DNA of 64,000 nucleotides from contig SSFA01000008.1 of NCBI GenBank assembly GCA_008015155.1, forward strand, positions 310,001-374,000, given 5' to 3'. Positions 24,643-31,862 of this stretch are shown one piece after another (the first letter of the stretch is position 1; each line of letters opens with the position of its first letter). A program made the translations under genes and the position numbers. The notes beneath the pieces are model-generated. The model had not been told where the DNA came from. It made no database searches and saw only the letters and a program-made list of their open reading frames with translations. Origin of the DNA: Thiothrix sp. (lineage in GTDB: Bacteria > Pseudomonadota > Gammaproteobacteria > Thiotrichales > Thiotrichaceae).

Positions 24643-24951
24643 CTATAAATGTTCAATAAACGCAGCCTTCACGATAGCTGCCCGATGTTTAGGCTTAGCT
24701 TTAAGCACTAGCTTTAATGAGCTTTTCTCAGATGCATTCACTCCTTTAAGCTCGCCTTTCAAAGCATCTTTTAAATAGTCCGTTACCGCTGCATTAGGGT
24801 CAGCACCAAACTGGCTCACTAGCAGCAAGTTGGACTGCACATCAGCTAACCGACGCTCTTGTTCAGCTTGCTGTATTGACTGCTGCATATCTGCTGTAAT
24901 CGCCAACTTCTTTTGAACCACAGGCTTTCCACTTTGGTAGTTAATTAACAT
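24643..24951 (-). CDS. Small phage protein, unknown
   Basis: A 102-residue, helical, Lys-rich protein that overlaps the upstream gene by 11 bases. No motif recognised. Confidence 0.45.
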   Translation of the reverse strand: MLINYQSGKPVVQKKLAITADMQQSIQQAEQERRLADVQSNLLLVSQFGADPNAAVTDYLKDALKGELKGVNASEKSSLKLVLKAKPKHRAAIVKAAFIEHL

Positions 24952-25198
24952 TGCCTAGCACCCTTTCTGCATAGCGCTTGCGTGAATCATTTGCATTAAG
25001 TTTACTCATTGATTGCAGTAGCTCTTCTCTATATTCGCTTGATCCCTTTTTTATGAAATCGCAATCGGCAATATCAGCAATCGTCTCGGGCCAACCTGCT
25101 GGGCAAATCCTCCCTGTTTCATAATCTGCATAACAAACTGTCCATGTTTCTTGGCTAGGACGATGAAAAACGGTGTCACCTGTATCTATTCTTTCCAT
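24941..25198 (-). CDS. Small phage protein, unknown
   Basis: An 85-residue protein with a beta-rich N-terminus (GDTVFHRPSQETWTVCYADY) that resembles a small barrel, followed by helix. The opening is similar to phage proteins that bind or pass a barrel domain; no function is assigned. Confidence 0.45.
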   Translation of the reverse strand: MERIDTGDTVFHRPSQETWTVCYADYETGRICPAGWPETIADIADCDFIKKGSSEYREELLQSMSKLNANDSRKRYAERVLGNVN

Positions 25199-25208
25199 GC
25201 CTCATAAC

Positions 25209-25406
25209 TCACCAATCATTAAAAATGTAATAATCAACTTTAATTCCACTCGCCTTTGCACAGATTTCCTTCAGTTTCTGCTGAGCCTTTAGCACCTGAT
25301 TCGGCGTGTACTTTGGTATATTTCGCCACTCAGACGGCAACCAGTGTCTAGGTTGCCCTTTGCTGTACTGGCTGCGCTGGCGTTGTAGGCGCTTGGAGAG
25401 TCTCAT
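25209..25406 (-). CDS. Small basic phage protein, unknown
   Basis: A 65-residue, very basic protein (MRLSKRLQRQRSQYSKGQPR at the start) whose ATG overlaps the previous stop (ATGA). It may bind nucleic acid; no family recognised. Confidence 0.45.
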   Translation of the reverse strand: MRLSKRLQRQRSQYSKGQPRHWLPSEWRNIPKYTPNQVLKAQQKLKEICAKASGIKVDYYIFNDW

Positions 25407-25720
25407 AGCAAGCTCACAGCAGGCTTCTCGACATAATCATTGGAGTTTTCTTTACGCCACAAATGCAAGGCATGCGGATGTAAATTGACGTACTCACTTT
25501 TTGCGGGATGAAATTGAATAACCATATCCTCCTCATCCCACGTGGGGCAGCGATTACCTAGGGATACACTGACATGCTCCCAACCCTCTTCAACGCTAGC
25601 GATGACTTTTAATGCCTGCTTGAGCTTAAGTGACTGGATAAAGAAAGCCCCACCCCGCTTGGCTACAAACTCATCATTCAGCAGCCCCTTCAGCTGGTAT
25701 TGCTTAGGCAGTTTGAACAT
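25403..25720 (-). CDS. DUF7694-like phage protein
   Basis: A 105-residue protein with the pattern GWEHVSVSL, RCPTWDEEDMV, then HPHALHLWR, seen in a small family of phage proteins of unknown function. It is coupled to the next gene by a 4-base overlap. Confidence 0.55.
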   Translation of the reverse strand: MFKLPKQYQLKGLLNDEFVAKRGGAFFIQSLKLKQALKVIASVEEGWEHVSVSLGNRCPTWDEEDMVIQFHPAKSEYVNLHPHALHLWRKENSNDYVEKPAVSLL

Positions 25721-25925
25721 GAGTACTCACCCTACGAACGCGCGCGATATTCACTGGATACGGCTCCCCTTCCACATCCACCACATTGGCCCCAAAGAAT
25801 CGGCGAGCCTCTTGAGTGATGCGCGTTCTGACGGGGGGCTTATTAGAAATAGAAAGCAGCTCAACGTCCGCACCTACTGGATATGACTGATTAAACTCCG
25901 TTATTTGCTTACTACGAGTACTCAC
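25704..25925 (-). CDS. Small phage protein, unknown
   Basis: A 73-residue protein from GTG with AGGAGG 7 bases upstream. It is beta-rich and basic (KPPVRTRITQEARRFFGANV). It overlaps both neighbours by 1 and 17 bases. Confidence 0.45.
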   Translation of the reverse strand: MSTRSKQITEFNQSYPVGADVELLSISNKPPVRTRITQEARRFFGANVVDVEGEPYPVNIARVRRVSTHVQTA

Positions 25926-26191
25926 TATTCAACCTCCTGAGCGTCTTGAACATCACTTATCAATGAAAAGCTAAACACCACTTGGTTAGTCGGTTGGTTA
26001 TAATTAGAGACATAAGTAATGCTGGCCTGCTGCCGCCGACCTGTTTCACCTGTTTGCTTATCAAACTCGATGAATACCACCGTATCACCGCGCTGGAATC
26101 CACGATCTGAGTTATCGCGGATCTCGAATTTTTTCTCACCCCGTATCAGCGGAATGAAATAACAAGGATAAATTTTTAAGTGGTGAATCAT
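25925..26191 (-). CDS. DUF3850/ASCH-like protein
   Basis: An 88-residue protein; the ATG at 26191 has AAGGA 6 bases upstream. It starts HHLKIYPCYFIPLIRGEKKF and continues EIRDNSDRGFQRGD, the DUF3850 pattern of a small ASCH/PUA-like RNA-binding fold common in phages. It may bind RNA or modified bases. It is coupled to the methyltransferase gene. Confidence 0.65.
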   Translation of the reverse strand: MIHHLKIYPCYFIPLIRGEKKFEIRDNSDRGFQRGDTVVFIEFDKQTGETGRRQQASITYVSNYNQPTNQVVFSFSLISDVQDAQEVE

Positions 26192-27078
26192 TGGCATTCC
26201 TTCGCACTTTTATGGAAATAACGATTAAGCTGCTGCCCTATCCAGTGACCTACTTGAACAGACACACCATTACCAATTTGACGATAAGCCGATGTTTCTG
26301 AAACTGGAAACTCAAACCAGTCGGGAACACCCTGCAAGCGTGCATACTCACGTACTGAATAGGGCCTAACGCCCAGCGGAAATCGCTTATCCACTACTAA
26401 TCTGGTGCTTTTATCTTTGGCATAATGAGCCACACATGTTGGGGCTAAATCACCTTTTGCTGGGTCGCTAATGATCGGCTTATCTCGATAACCCCCTTCC
26501 ATTCGGGTTTTTACAGCCGATGGAATATTCACTACAGGATCGCGCTCTAAAATATCGGCTAGTGTGCTAGCTTTTAGAGCAATTGGAACATTAGGGTTAA
26601 ATGGTTTTCTTGTACCAAATATAATTAAGCGATCACGCTTTTGTGGTAGCCATGTTTGTGATTTTATTGGGCAAAAAACTTTTACATGATAGTCGGGTAG
26701 CTGGGTCATGGCTTCCATAACAACCGGGAATCTTCGCATGCCTGGTACGTTTTCTAGTACATAGACCTCCGGTTTTTTTACTGCCAGATGCCTGAGAGCG
26801 TGTAGATATAACTCATCACCAGTTCTCGTGCCTGATATATCAGCAATTGGGCTGTACTTAGCGCATGGATAAGTAAAGACCATAACATCACAATCCAACT
26901 GTTTTTTTACTAACTCTTGTGTAATGTCGCATTGCTTAATGTGATCGCCTAAATTATGTTGATATGTTTTTACTGCATCAGCATCTAACTCAAATGCAGA
27001 TTTAATAGTTACCCCAGCTTGTAGTAGACCAATATCCATCAAGCCAGCACCGGAAAAATAAGAGTTAACGGTAATCAT
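26188..27078 (-). CDS. C5-cytosine DNA methyltransferase
   Basis: A 296-residue protein with the main C5-MTase motifs: I SYFSGAGLMDIG, IV TYPCAKYS with catalytic Cys72, VI VLENVPGM near 110, VIII QKRDRLIIFG near 160, and IX/X REYARLQGVPDWF ... QIGNGVSV near the end. It methylates cytosine at C5 and has no restriction partner here, so it probably protects phage DNA. It overlaps the DnaC-like gene by 4 bases. Confidence 0.85.
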   Translation of the reverse strand: MITVNSYFSGAGLMDIGLLQAGVTIKSAFELDADAVKTYQHNLGDHIKQCDITQELVKKQLDCDVMVFTYPCAKYSPIADISGTRTGDELYLHALRHLAVKKPEVYVLENVPGMRRFPVVMEAMTQLPDYHVKVFCPIKSQTWLPQKRDRLIIFGTRKPFNPNVPIALKASTLADILERDPVVNIPSAVKTRMEGGYRDKPIISDPAKGDLAPTCVAHYAKDKSTRLVVDKRFPLGVRPYSVREYARLQGVPDWFEFPVSETSAYRQIGNGVSVQVGHWIGQQLNRYFHKSAKECQ

Positions 27079-27845
27079 TTGTGAACCTTTTGGTCATGAC
27101 TCAACCGATAATCCCCCCAAGCACATTCAAATATGCTGCAATGCTCTAGCAAGCGTGAGTACACACGATCACCCAGTATCTCTGGGAAAACACTCACGGA
27201 CTGATTGCTAATCAAGAGTGTGGATAGGTTTTTGTTGTAGCGATGGCTAATAATCGTATTGATAATCTCGCGGTCTTTATCGCTGAAACCTGATGCCCCT
27301 ACCTCGTCAAGTACTAGAAAGACTGTTTCACCGAATAAGTTCAGAAGGTCATTCTCAGCAAACTGGCGAGTTGTCCAATTGCCTTTAATAAGACTCAGTA
27401 CCGTGGCGCACTCCACGTATAAAGCCTCTTGCCCAGCTTGTTGAATAGCATTGAGCGTAGCGACTGCCATGTGAGTCTTACCTGTACCGGTACTCCCAGA
27501 AAGAATCAGATTTCCTACTACGTTTTTTGAAAACTGCATAACGCTTGCTTTCACTTTGGCCGCTTCAGCACAGGTCGGCACGTAGCTTTTAAAACTCGCG
27601 TGAAGTAATTTCGCTGGCACACCGTTAGGATTCGTGTGGTCAAGTTTCAGTGCTGAACGACGTAGCGTGGCGCGATCTTTAACCTGTGCATTACGTAACT
27701 CAACTGCCTGAGCCTCACGATCCGCTTTTAGTTCTGCCTGAATCGCTACAGTACGCTCAGCCATCAGCTGCTCATAACTGATAGCTGGTTGATTAGCATA
27801 CTGCTCTTGAATTACTAGCCAGTCATACGCATTACTTGCCGACAT
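27075..27845 (-). CDS. DnaC-like helicase loader (AAA+ ATPase)
   Basis: A 256-residue protein; the ATG at 27845 has AGGAG 7 bases upstream. An N-terminal helical part (about 1-100) is followed by Walker A GSTGTGKTH near 119 and Walker B LVLDEVGAS near 170, then sensor-type SNQS. It matches phage DnaC/IstB-like loaders that place DnaB at the phage origin. It sits directly after the O-like gene, forming an O/P pair in the manner of lambda. Confidence 0.8.
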   Translation of the reverse strand: MSASNAYDWLVIQEQYANQPAISYEQLMAERTVAIQAELKADREAQAVELRNAQVKDRATLRRSALKLDHTNPNGVPAKLLHASFKSYVPTCAEAAKVKASVMQFSKNVVGNLILSGSTGTGKTHMAVATLNAIQQAGQEALYVECATVLSLIKGNWTTRQFAENDLLNLFGETVFLVLDEVGASGFSDKDREIINTIISHRYNKNLSTLLISNQSVSVFPEILGDRVYSRLLEHCSIFECAWGDYRLSHDQKVHK

Positions 27846-28836
27846 TATCAATCTCCTCTTGCAGCGCCTCGATTTCTTTCAGCAATCGTGCTAACTCTTC
27901 AGGGTCATCCTCTGTGGCTGGCTGAGTTGCTTTATGTGATTCCCATGCTGCATTAATTCCGCAGAATGGGCTTTTCATGGAGGTTTTTGGCGAAGCGCTA
28001 GGCACCACAATTTTTATCCACTCGTTATCCATCGTATGCTTGATAGCCGCTTCCATCGCCTCCTTGCTTGATAACTCTGCCAGTACGTTGATTTGAGCTT
28101 GCAAGCCCTGTGTACTCTTAATCGGTTTTTTGATAACGGTGTGGCGGTATTTGAGATAGCTCAGCAGGAATCCCTTCGGTACATGCTTGCAATCGCAGTC
28201 GTTGATTAGCTCTTTCATAGTTAGTTCAGTCGCCTCGGTAATCTCACCGCGTTTAGCATGAGTGCGTTTAGCAGGCTCGATAGGTTTGCTTTCAGGCTCT
28301 ACAGGCTCAATGACTGTTTCTGCTAGTTCGATAGCTTGACTTGCAAGGGATGAATCACTCACGTCCCCCTGTGGGGGGACTATAGGGGGGATATTATTTA
28401 TATTTTCTTTAATACTTTCTTTAGAGGGTGCAAATTCTGCACTACCAATATGCAAATTCTGCACTACCCCTAGTGAATTATTTGCACTAGGTGGTGCAAA
28501 TTCTGCACCACTATATAAATCAATGATTTGATAGCTGTTCATGGTATTAATACCATCAGCTTTGCCACGGACAACTGACAAAAAACCATTGTTTTCTAAT
28601 GCGGCAATAATGTTAAAAGCTGATCGACGTGAAATTGAAGCATGGTCAGCAATCTGCGATATGCTTAGCTCACATTGGGTACGCTGATAACCGTAGGTGA
28701 AGCGAGCAATCACAAGCAGCACCGCTTTTTCAGCAGGCGGTATTTTCAACGTGATGAGTTTGTTAGGAACCTGTGTGTACTCGGTCATAACCTGACCTTT
28801 GTTATAGAGTTGTTTTGTGTAGGCTATTCTGCTCAT
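27832..28836 (-). CDS. O-like phage replication protein (winged helix)
   Basis: A 334-residue protein. The ATG at 28836 has GGAGGT 6-7 bases upstream and overlaps the previous stop (ATGA); an internal ATG at 28788 is an alternative. Residues about 15-95 contain the HTH_36-type winged helix (LSISQIADHASISRRSAFNI). A long low-complexity middle separates it from a C-terminal part that likely contacts the loader, and it ends with a helical EELARLLKEIEALQEE. It probably initiates replication at an origin within or near this gene. Confidence 0.75.
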   Translation of the reverse strand: MSRIAYTKQLYNKGQVMTEYTQVPNKLITLKIPPAEKAVLLVIARFTYGYQRTQCELSISQIADHASISRRSAFNIIAALENNGFLSVVRGKADGINTMNSYQIIDLYSGAEFAPPSANNSLGVVQNLHIGSAEFAPSKESIKENINNIPPIVPPQGDVSDSSLASQAIELAETVIEPVEPESKPIEPAKRTHAKRGEITEATELTMKELINDCDCKHVPKGFLLSYLKYRHTVIKKPIKSTQGLQAQINVLAELSSKEAMEAAIKHTMDNEWIKIVVPSASPKTSMKSPFCGINAAWESHKATQPATEDDPEELARLLKEIEALQEEIDNVGK

Positions 28837-29318
28837 GCCCATACCTCCTTCATCGCCTTTTCAAGCTCACGCTGAGCAAGATACGCTTCAAGCTGTTTAC
28901 GTCCTGCAATGGGCTTTAACTTCGACTTAGGGATGTTTAAATCACGCTGCCACTCATCAGGATCAACCGCAACGGGAGGCGGGGCTGGCTTCTTAGGTTG
29001 ACTGATAACAGGGGGATTCTCGGACAGAAGAACATTGTTAGTCATTGGACGCGCTGGATTGCCAGCCACTCGGTAATAGCGATTCGGACTTTTGGCGTTT
29101 TTAACAGTGTCATAAACGAGAGTCTGGTCATCGACCATGCCGCGAATGACCTGCTGAATAAAGCGCGGCTTGATGGGCTTGCCGTCGTTACGCGAGTAAT
29201 TCGCTTGGATCACTCCCGCTATTTCCGAATAACTGACCGCACCAGTACGCTTAGCAATAATGTCGATAATGATTTCACGCAATGTTTTTGCTGATTTTTC
29301 CTGAGTTTGTGCTATCAT
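28833..29318 (-). CDS. Phage regulatory/replication-associated protein with winged-helix-like part
   Basis: A 161-residue protein; the ATG at 29318 is chosen over the longer ORF, which runs through a hairpin. Residues about 12-75 (REIIIDIIAKRTGAVSYSEI and on) look like a winged helix, followed by a Pro-rich linker and a charged helical end. It is coupled to the O-like gene. Possibly a replication accessory or repressor. Confidence 0.55.
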   Translation of the reverse strand: MIAQTQEKSAKTLREIIIDIIAKRTGAVSYSEIAGVIQANYSRNDGKPIKPRFIQQVIRGMVDDQTLVYDTVKNAKSPNRYYRVAGNPARPMTNNVLLSENPPVISQPKKPAPPPVAVDPDEWQRDLNIPKSKLKPIAGRKQLEAYLAQRELEKAMKEVWA

Positions 29319-29337
29319 TTGTTTATCTCTGATGTTT

Positions 29338-29378
29338 AAAAACCGCTTTCTGAATCCACTCTGAAGCGGTTTTTTTTC
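29338..29378. terminator. Hairpin with T8 run upstream of 28833-29318
   Basis: AACCGCTT and AAGCGGTT form an 8-bp stem with a long loop; the plus strand is followed by T8 and the minus strand by T5. In the direction of the early operon it would be an attenuator between the tRNA region and the replication genes. Confidence 0.5.
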
Positions 29379-29469
29379 GCCCTTAGAAAAGACCCGCCTC
29401 ATTAGAAGCGGGTAATGCAAGGATGAAGGGCTTTTACATCTTTGCAGAGGGAATCTTTAAACAGGACTC

Positions 29470-29503
29470 TCGCTGTCAGGAGGAGAGGAGGAGTCAACAG
29501 CGA
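29470..29503. ncRNA. Hairpin whose loop is a purine tract with two AGGAGG copies
   Basis: TCGCTGT and ACAGCGA pair around a loop containing AGGAGG twice on the plus strand, CCTCC twice on the minus strand. It lies in an otherwise gene-free stretch (29379-29631) in which nothing else is recognisable. Whether it is expressed, and from which strand, is unknown. Confidence 0.35.
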
Positions 29504-29631
29504 AAGCCCTAATTAAAAACATCACTTTTTTGCCTCGGCGCACAGTGAGAACGCTCGACTCAGGGAAGCGACCAGTCCAACCCCTGTTCTGGTCAGGCAC
29601 GGGCAGAGTGTCAGCATTCACCCGTTTTTAT

Positions 29632-29707
29632 TGGTGCATCAAGCAGGAGTTGAACCTGCGACACCCTGTTTTTCGGACAGGTGCTCTACCAACTGAGCTA
29701 CTGATGC
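29632..29707 (-). tRNA. Phage tRNA-Phe (GAA) with encoded CCA and C33
   Basis: A full cloverleaf: acceptor GCATCAG/TTGATGC with one wobble, D arm GCTC...GAGC, anticodon stem CCTGT/ACAGG with loop CCGAAAA, T arm GCAGG TTCAACT CCTGC, discriminator A and CCA. The anticodon GAA gives Phe. Position 33 is C where U is nearly universal. It lies in the early operon, separate from the host tRNA cluster. Confidence 0.85.
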
Positions 29708-29771
29708 GAAAACCTAAAGCCTTTTTATGAGTTTGCTCAGCTCAAAGCAGTTTTACGACCTGCTCAGGTAA

Positions 29772-29930
29772 TTAGTAACCATCCATATCAGGCGCAAAAA
29801 TCACTGCCCCCAAAATCACCATCCCGATTACAAATGGAGCTAATGCGAGCGCGATTACCCCGACGATGATCCATCCAACAATGCCAAACATCATCAGGAT
29901 AAAAAGCGCTGCATCTCTCAGAAACCCCAT
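29772..29930 (-). CDS. 52-residue membrane protein
   Basis: Not in the ORF track. Starts MGFLRDAALFILMMF; two adjacent hydrophobic stretches (about 8-26 and 28-46) and the end PDMDGY. Its ATG overlaps the stop of the RHH gene (TAATG), which supports expression. Function unknown. Confidence 0.55.
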   Translation of the reverse strand: MGFLRDAALFILMMFGIVGWIIVGVIALALAPFVIGMVILGAVIFAPDMDGY

Positions 29931-30136
29931 TACGTCCTCTTATCTCCCAATTGTCGGCTGCTGCTCGTTTGCAACAGATATTGATGCTGAACTACAAACT
30001 CCTGTATCACTGGAGTTAGCAGCTTGTTGATACTCTGTTTCTGTGAGTGCGCCATCTGGTATAGATGCTGGGCTTCCTGTTCTGTCACTCTCAACGTGAG
30101 CGGGACAACAAGTGGTTTCTGTGGCTTCCGTGCCAT
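29930..30136 (-). CDS. Ribbon-helix-helix-like small regulator
   Basis: A 68-residue protein; the ATG at 30136 has GGAG 7 bases upstream. The N-terminus PLVVPLTLRVTEQEAQHLYQ is strand plus helix, as in Arc/MetJ-type RHH proteins. It overlaps most of the C-terminal half of the Cro-like gene in another frame and is coupled to the small membrane protein gene. Confidence 0.5.
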   Translation of the reverse strand: MARKPQKPLVVPLTLRVTEQEAQHLYQMAHSQKQSINKLLTPVIQEFVVQHQYLLQTSSSRQLGDKRT

Positions 30137-30338
30137 GTGGGGTCTCCAAGTTGGCCCCCTGTTTTTTCCTGAGAAAATCATAGATTCGCTGTACTTTCGT
30201 CACACCTGGGTCTTGGAAATATCCATCCTTAAACTTGTAAAGCCAGCGAAGCTCAACCTTGGCTGAGACGGCAATCTCTGCTAGTGGTATAGAGGTGCTT
30301 CTCAGCATGTCTGTTGTTGTGCTTAACCAAGTATTCAT
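29940..30338 (-). CDS. Cro-like phage regulator
   Basis: A 132-residue ORF from ATG 30338. Residues about 1-60 fit a short HTH (IPLAEIAVSAKVELRWLYKF) like small phage regulators. The remaining 70 residues are low-complexity and share DNA with the RHH gene in another frame, so the tail may be non-essential. It is divergent from the CI-like gene with paired operators between them, as cro and cI in lambdoid phages. Confidence 0.55.
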   Translation of the reverse strand: MNTWLSTTTDMLRSTSIPLAEIAVSAKVELRWLYKFKDGYFQDPGVTKVQRIYDFLRKKQGANLETPHGTEATETTCCPAHVESDRTGSPASIPDGALTETEYQQAANSSDTGVCSSASISVANEQQPTIGR

Positions 30339-30344
30339 GTGCAT

Positions 30345-30373
30345 AGATTAGAACAATTGTTCAATAATTGCAA
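30345..30373 (-). promoter_or_regulatory. Promoter of the Cro-like/early operon (PR-like)
   Basis: On the minus strand -35 TTGCAA, a 17-base spacer, -10 TAATCT. The spacer contains the operator GAACAATTGTTC. The predicted start lies at about 30338, which is the ATG, so the first message may be leaderless. Confidence 0.6.
30351..30362. promoter_or_regulatory. Operator type A, copy 1 (GAACAATTGTTC)
   Basis: A perfect 12-bp palindrome lying in the spacer of the early promoter. The same sequence occurs at 33639-33650. Confidence 0.7.
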
Positions 30374-30382
30374 ATAAAATAA

Positions 30383-30394
30383 GAACCATTGTTC
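30383..30394. promoter_or_regulatory. Operator type A, copy 2 (GAACCATTGTTC)
   Basis: A 12-bp near-palindrome, 32 bp (about three helical turns) from copy 1, close to the CI-like gene start; it may serve autoregulation. Confidence 0.65.
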
Positions 30395-30436
30395 TGTAAA
30401 TTTGAATTAAAATTCAATCAAACTTTTAGGTGAGTC

Positions 30437-30778
30437 ATGATGGATGAATTAGAAATAAGGAGAATTTTCGCTGCGAACTTGAAATTGGTAATGGATAGAA
30501 ATGATCTAAATGCCAAAGATGTTGAGCGACGAACTGGCGTTACTAGCAGAATGGTTGGTTATATTTTAAATATAGAACGGTCGCCAACAATAGATATTAT
30601 CAGAAAGCTGTCTGTAGGCCTGCGAGTGCCGATTAGTGATTTTTTTTCAAGTGACGATGGCTCTTATAAGGTCAGCATAGCCGACTTTGAGCATCTTGAG
30701 CTATTGAACAAGATGACCCAAGAAGAGCGCGAGGAATTGGAACGCTACGCTAACTATCTCATCGAGAAGCGATCATAG
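30437..30778 (+). CDS. CI-like XRE-family repressor
   Basis: A 113-residue protein with AGGTGA ahead of the ATG. Residues about 8-68 form an XRE HTH (LNAKDVERRTGVTSRMVGYI). It has no protease or autocleavage domain; the C-terminus is a short helical, probably dimerising, segment (TQEEREELERYANYLIEK). It faces away from the Cro-like gene with two operators between them, so it probably holds lysogeny; a short repressor without a cleavage domain implies induction by an antirepressor or otherwise. Confidence 0.7.
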   Translation: MMDELEIRRIFAANLKLVMDRNDLNAKDVERRTGVTSRMVGYILNIERSPTIDIIRKLSVGLRVPISDFFSSDDGSYKVSIADFEHLELLNKMTQEEREELERYANYLIEKRS

Positions 30779-30899
30779 ACAAAGCCTTTTCATTGACCAT
30801 ACGCTTCTCATCATCGCTCAAAATAAACCAGTATTTAGGTAGCCTATTTATTTTTTTATCATTAACTGACTTCCGTTTTTTAGCACTTACTTTACCCAT
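30759..30899 (-). CDS. Possible 46-residue basic protein
   Basis: A minus-strand ORF starting MGKVSAKKRKSVNDKKINRL, with GGGG about 8 bases upstream. It overlaps the 3' end of the repressor gene on the other strand by 20 bases. It reads like a real small phage protein but has no independent support. Confidence 0.35.
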   Translation of the reverse strand: MGKVSAKKRKSVNDKKINRLPKYWFILSDDEKRMVNEKALSMIASR

Positions 30900-31044
30900 T
30901 CTGTACCCCTGTTTAGTTGGTGACAGAGGGTGATAGTTGGTGGTTTTGACTGTTTCTGCTTCGCATTCCTGTTCCTACAAGCAGGGGAATGTGGGATTCC
31001 CGAAGCGCCGGACTTCATCCGGTTGGTTTACATGAGGACTAATC

Positions 31045-31143
31045 ATGACAACCAAGAAAAAATGCGGATGCAAAACCCCGTCAAGTAAGCCAAAGACGGT
31101 CACCGTCAAAACTTACAAGCGGGCTAAGCCTCGTAAATGCTAA
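31045..31143 (+). CDS. Possible 32-residue Lys/Cys-rich peptide
   Basis: MTTKKKCGCKTPSSKPKTVT and a KRAKPRKC end, with GAGG 7 bases upstream. It stands alone in about 520 bases (30900-31423) otherwise without a firm gene; upstream are hairpins (CATTCC...GGAATG and CCGG...CCGG). It could bind nucleic acid. Confidence 0.4.
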   Translation: MTTKKKCGCKTPSSKPKTVTVKTYKRAKPRKC

Positions 31144-31423
31144 TGTGAATTAGCCAGCCAAGACCACCATCTACCGCCTTCTATCTTATCAAAAAGGATA
31201 CCCTAAGTCGCGGCTGCTCTGACCCATGCAGCTAGTTTGTAGTTGTTACAGCTTAGACGCGGATAAGCGGGATTTGTTCGCTGATAAGTGGTGATTGTGA
31301 TTTTTGCACGGGCTGTTTAGAAATTAATAGGAGGAACTCGATTAATGCCAGTCCATACGACTCCAGCAACACCTGATTTGACGAACTTCAGCAAATCTCT
31401 TTGCCTATATCAAATAGCATCAA

Positions 31424-31741
31424 TCAAGGCATCGTCTCAACGGGTCGATTCAACCAAATATACATCGGCCTATCATCAACCCATATCCCGTTTTCTGGAA
31501 TATAACCTGCCGCCTCCATCGCCGCCCACTTATCTGCGTGATGCGCTGCCCAGACAATAGGCACATCCAGCCGCCCCATATCCTCGATCACATCCGCATC
31601 ATAATGGGAGTGTCCAAAGCGATTGGTACAGCACACCACGGCTAACCCATTAGACTTCCATATTTCAACAATGCTGTCCCACATCGGCTTATTGGTTGTA
31701 TAAGTTTCGTCGTAATCTAAAAAAATAATCTGGCCTGACAT
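31424..31741 (-). CDS. HAD-superfamily phosphatase-like protein
   Basis: A 105-residue protein beginning MSGQIIFLDYDETYTTNK, with the HAD motif DxDET at residues 9-13, TNRFG (motif II-like Thr) around 40 and VDDRP (motif IV-like) near 93. It is short for HAD enzymes but the main catalytic motifs are present. It is in the accessory zone behind the repressor and on the opposite strand, typical of a moron. Substrate unknown. Confidence 0.65.
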   Translation of the reverse strand: MSGQIIFLDYDETYTTNKPMWDSIVEIWKSNGLAVVCCTNRFGHSHYDADVIEDMGRLDVPIVWAAHHADKWAAMEAAGYIPENGIWVDDRPMYIWLNRPVETMP

Positions 31742-31862
31742 AGCTTATTCATCTCATGCGTGAATCCATCGCATAGACTCGCGCCCAAAAAACCAGCACA
31801 ATACCCACAAACAACAACCCCTATGTAGAGAGTAAGTTTTAACTAAATAATAGGAACTTACT

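Noticed and set aside
29530-29730. Plus-strand ORF of 66 residues
   Set aside because: It reads the antisense of the tRNA-Phe gene (NLRHPVFRTGALPTELL), a well known false ORF.
31345-31560. Plus-strand ORF of 71 residues with a GGAGG sequence upstream
   Set aside because: About two thirds of it lies opposite the HAD gene, the composition is that of a shadow (Pro/Ser-rich), and the SD spacing is poor.
31757-31825. Possible 22-residue hydrophobic minus-strand peptide (LLFVGIVLVFWARVY)
   Set aside because: It has only a TTG start and no SD; too little support.
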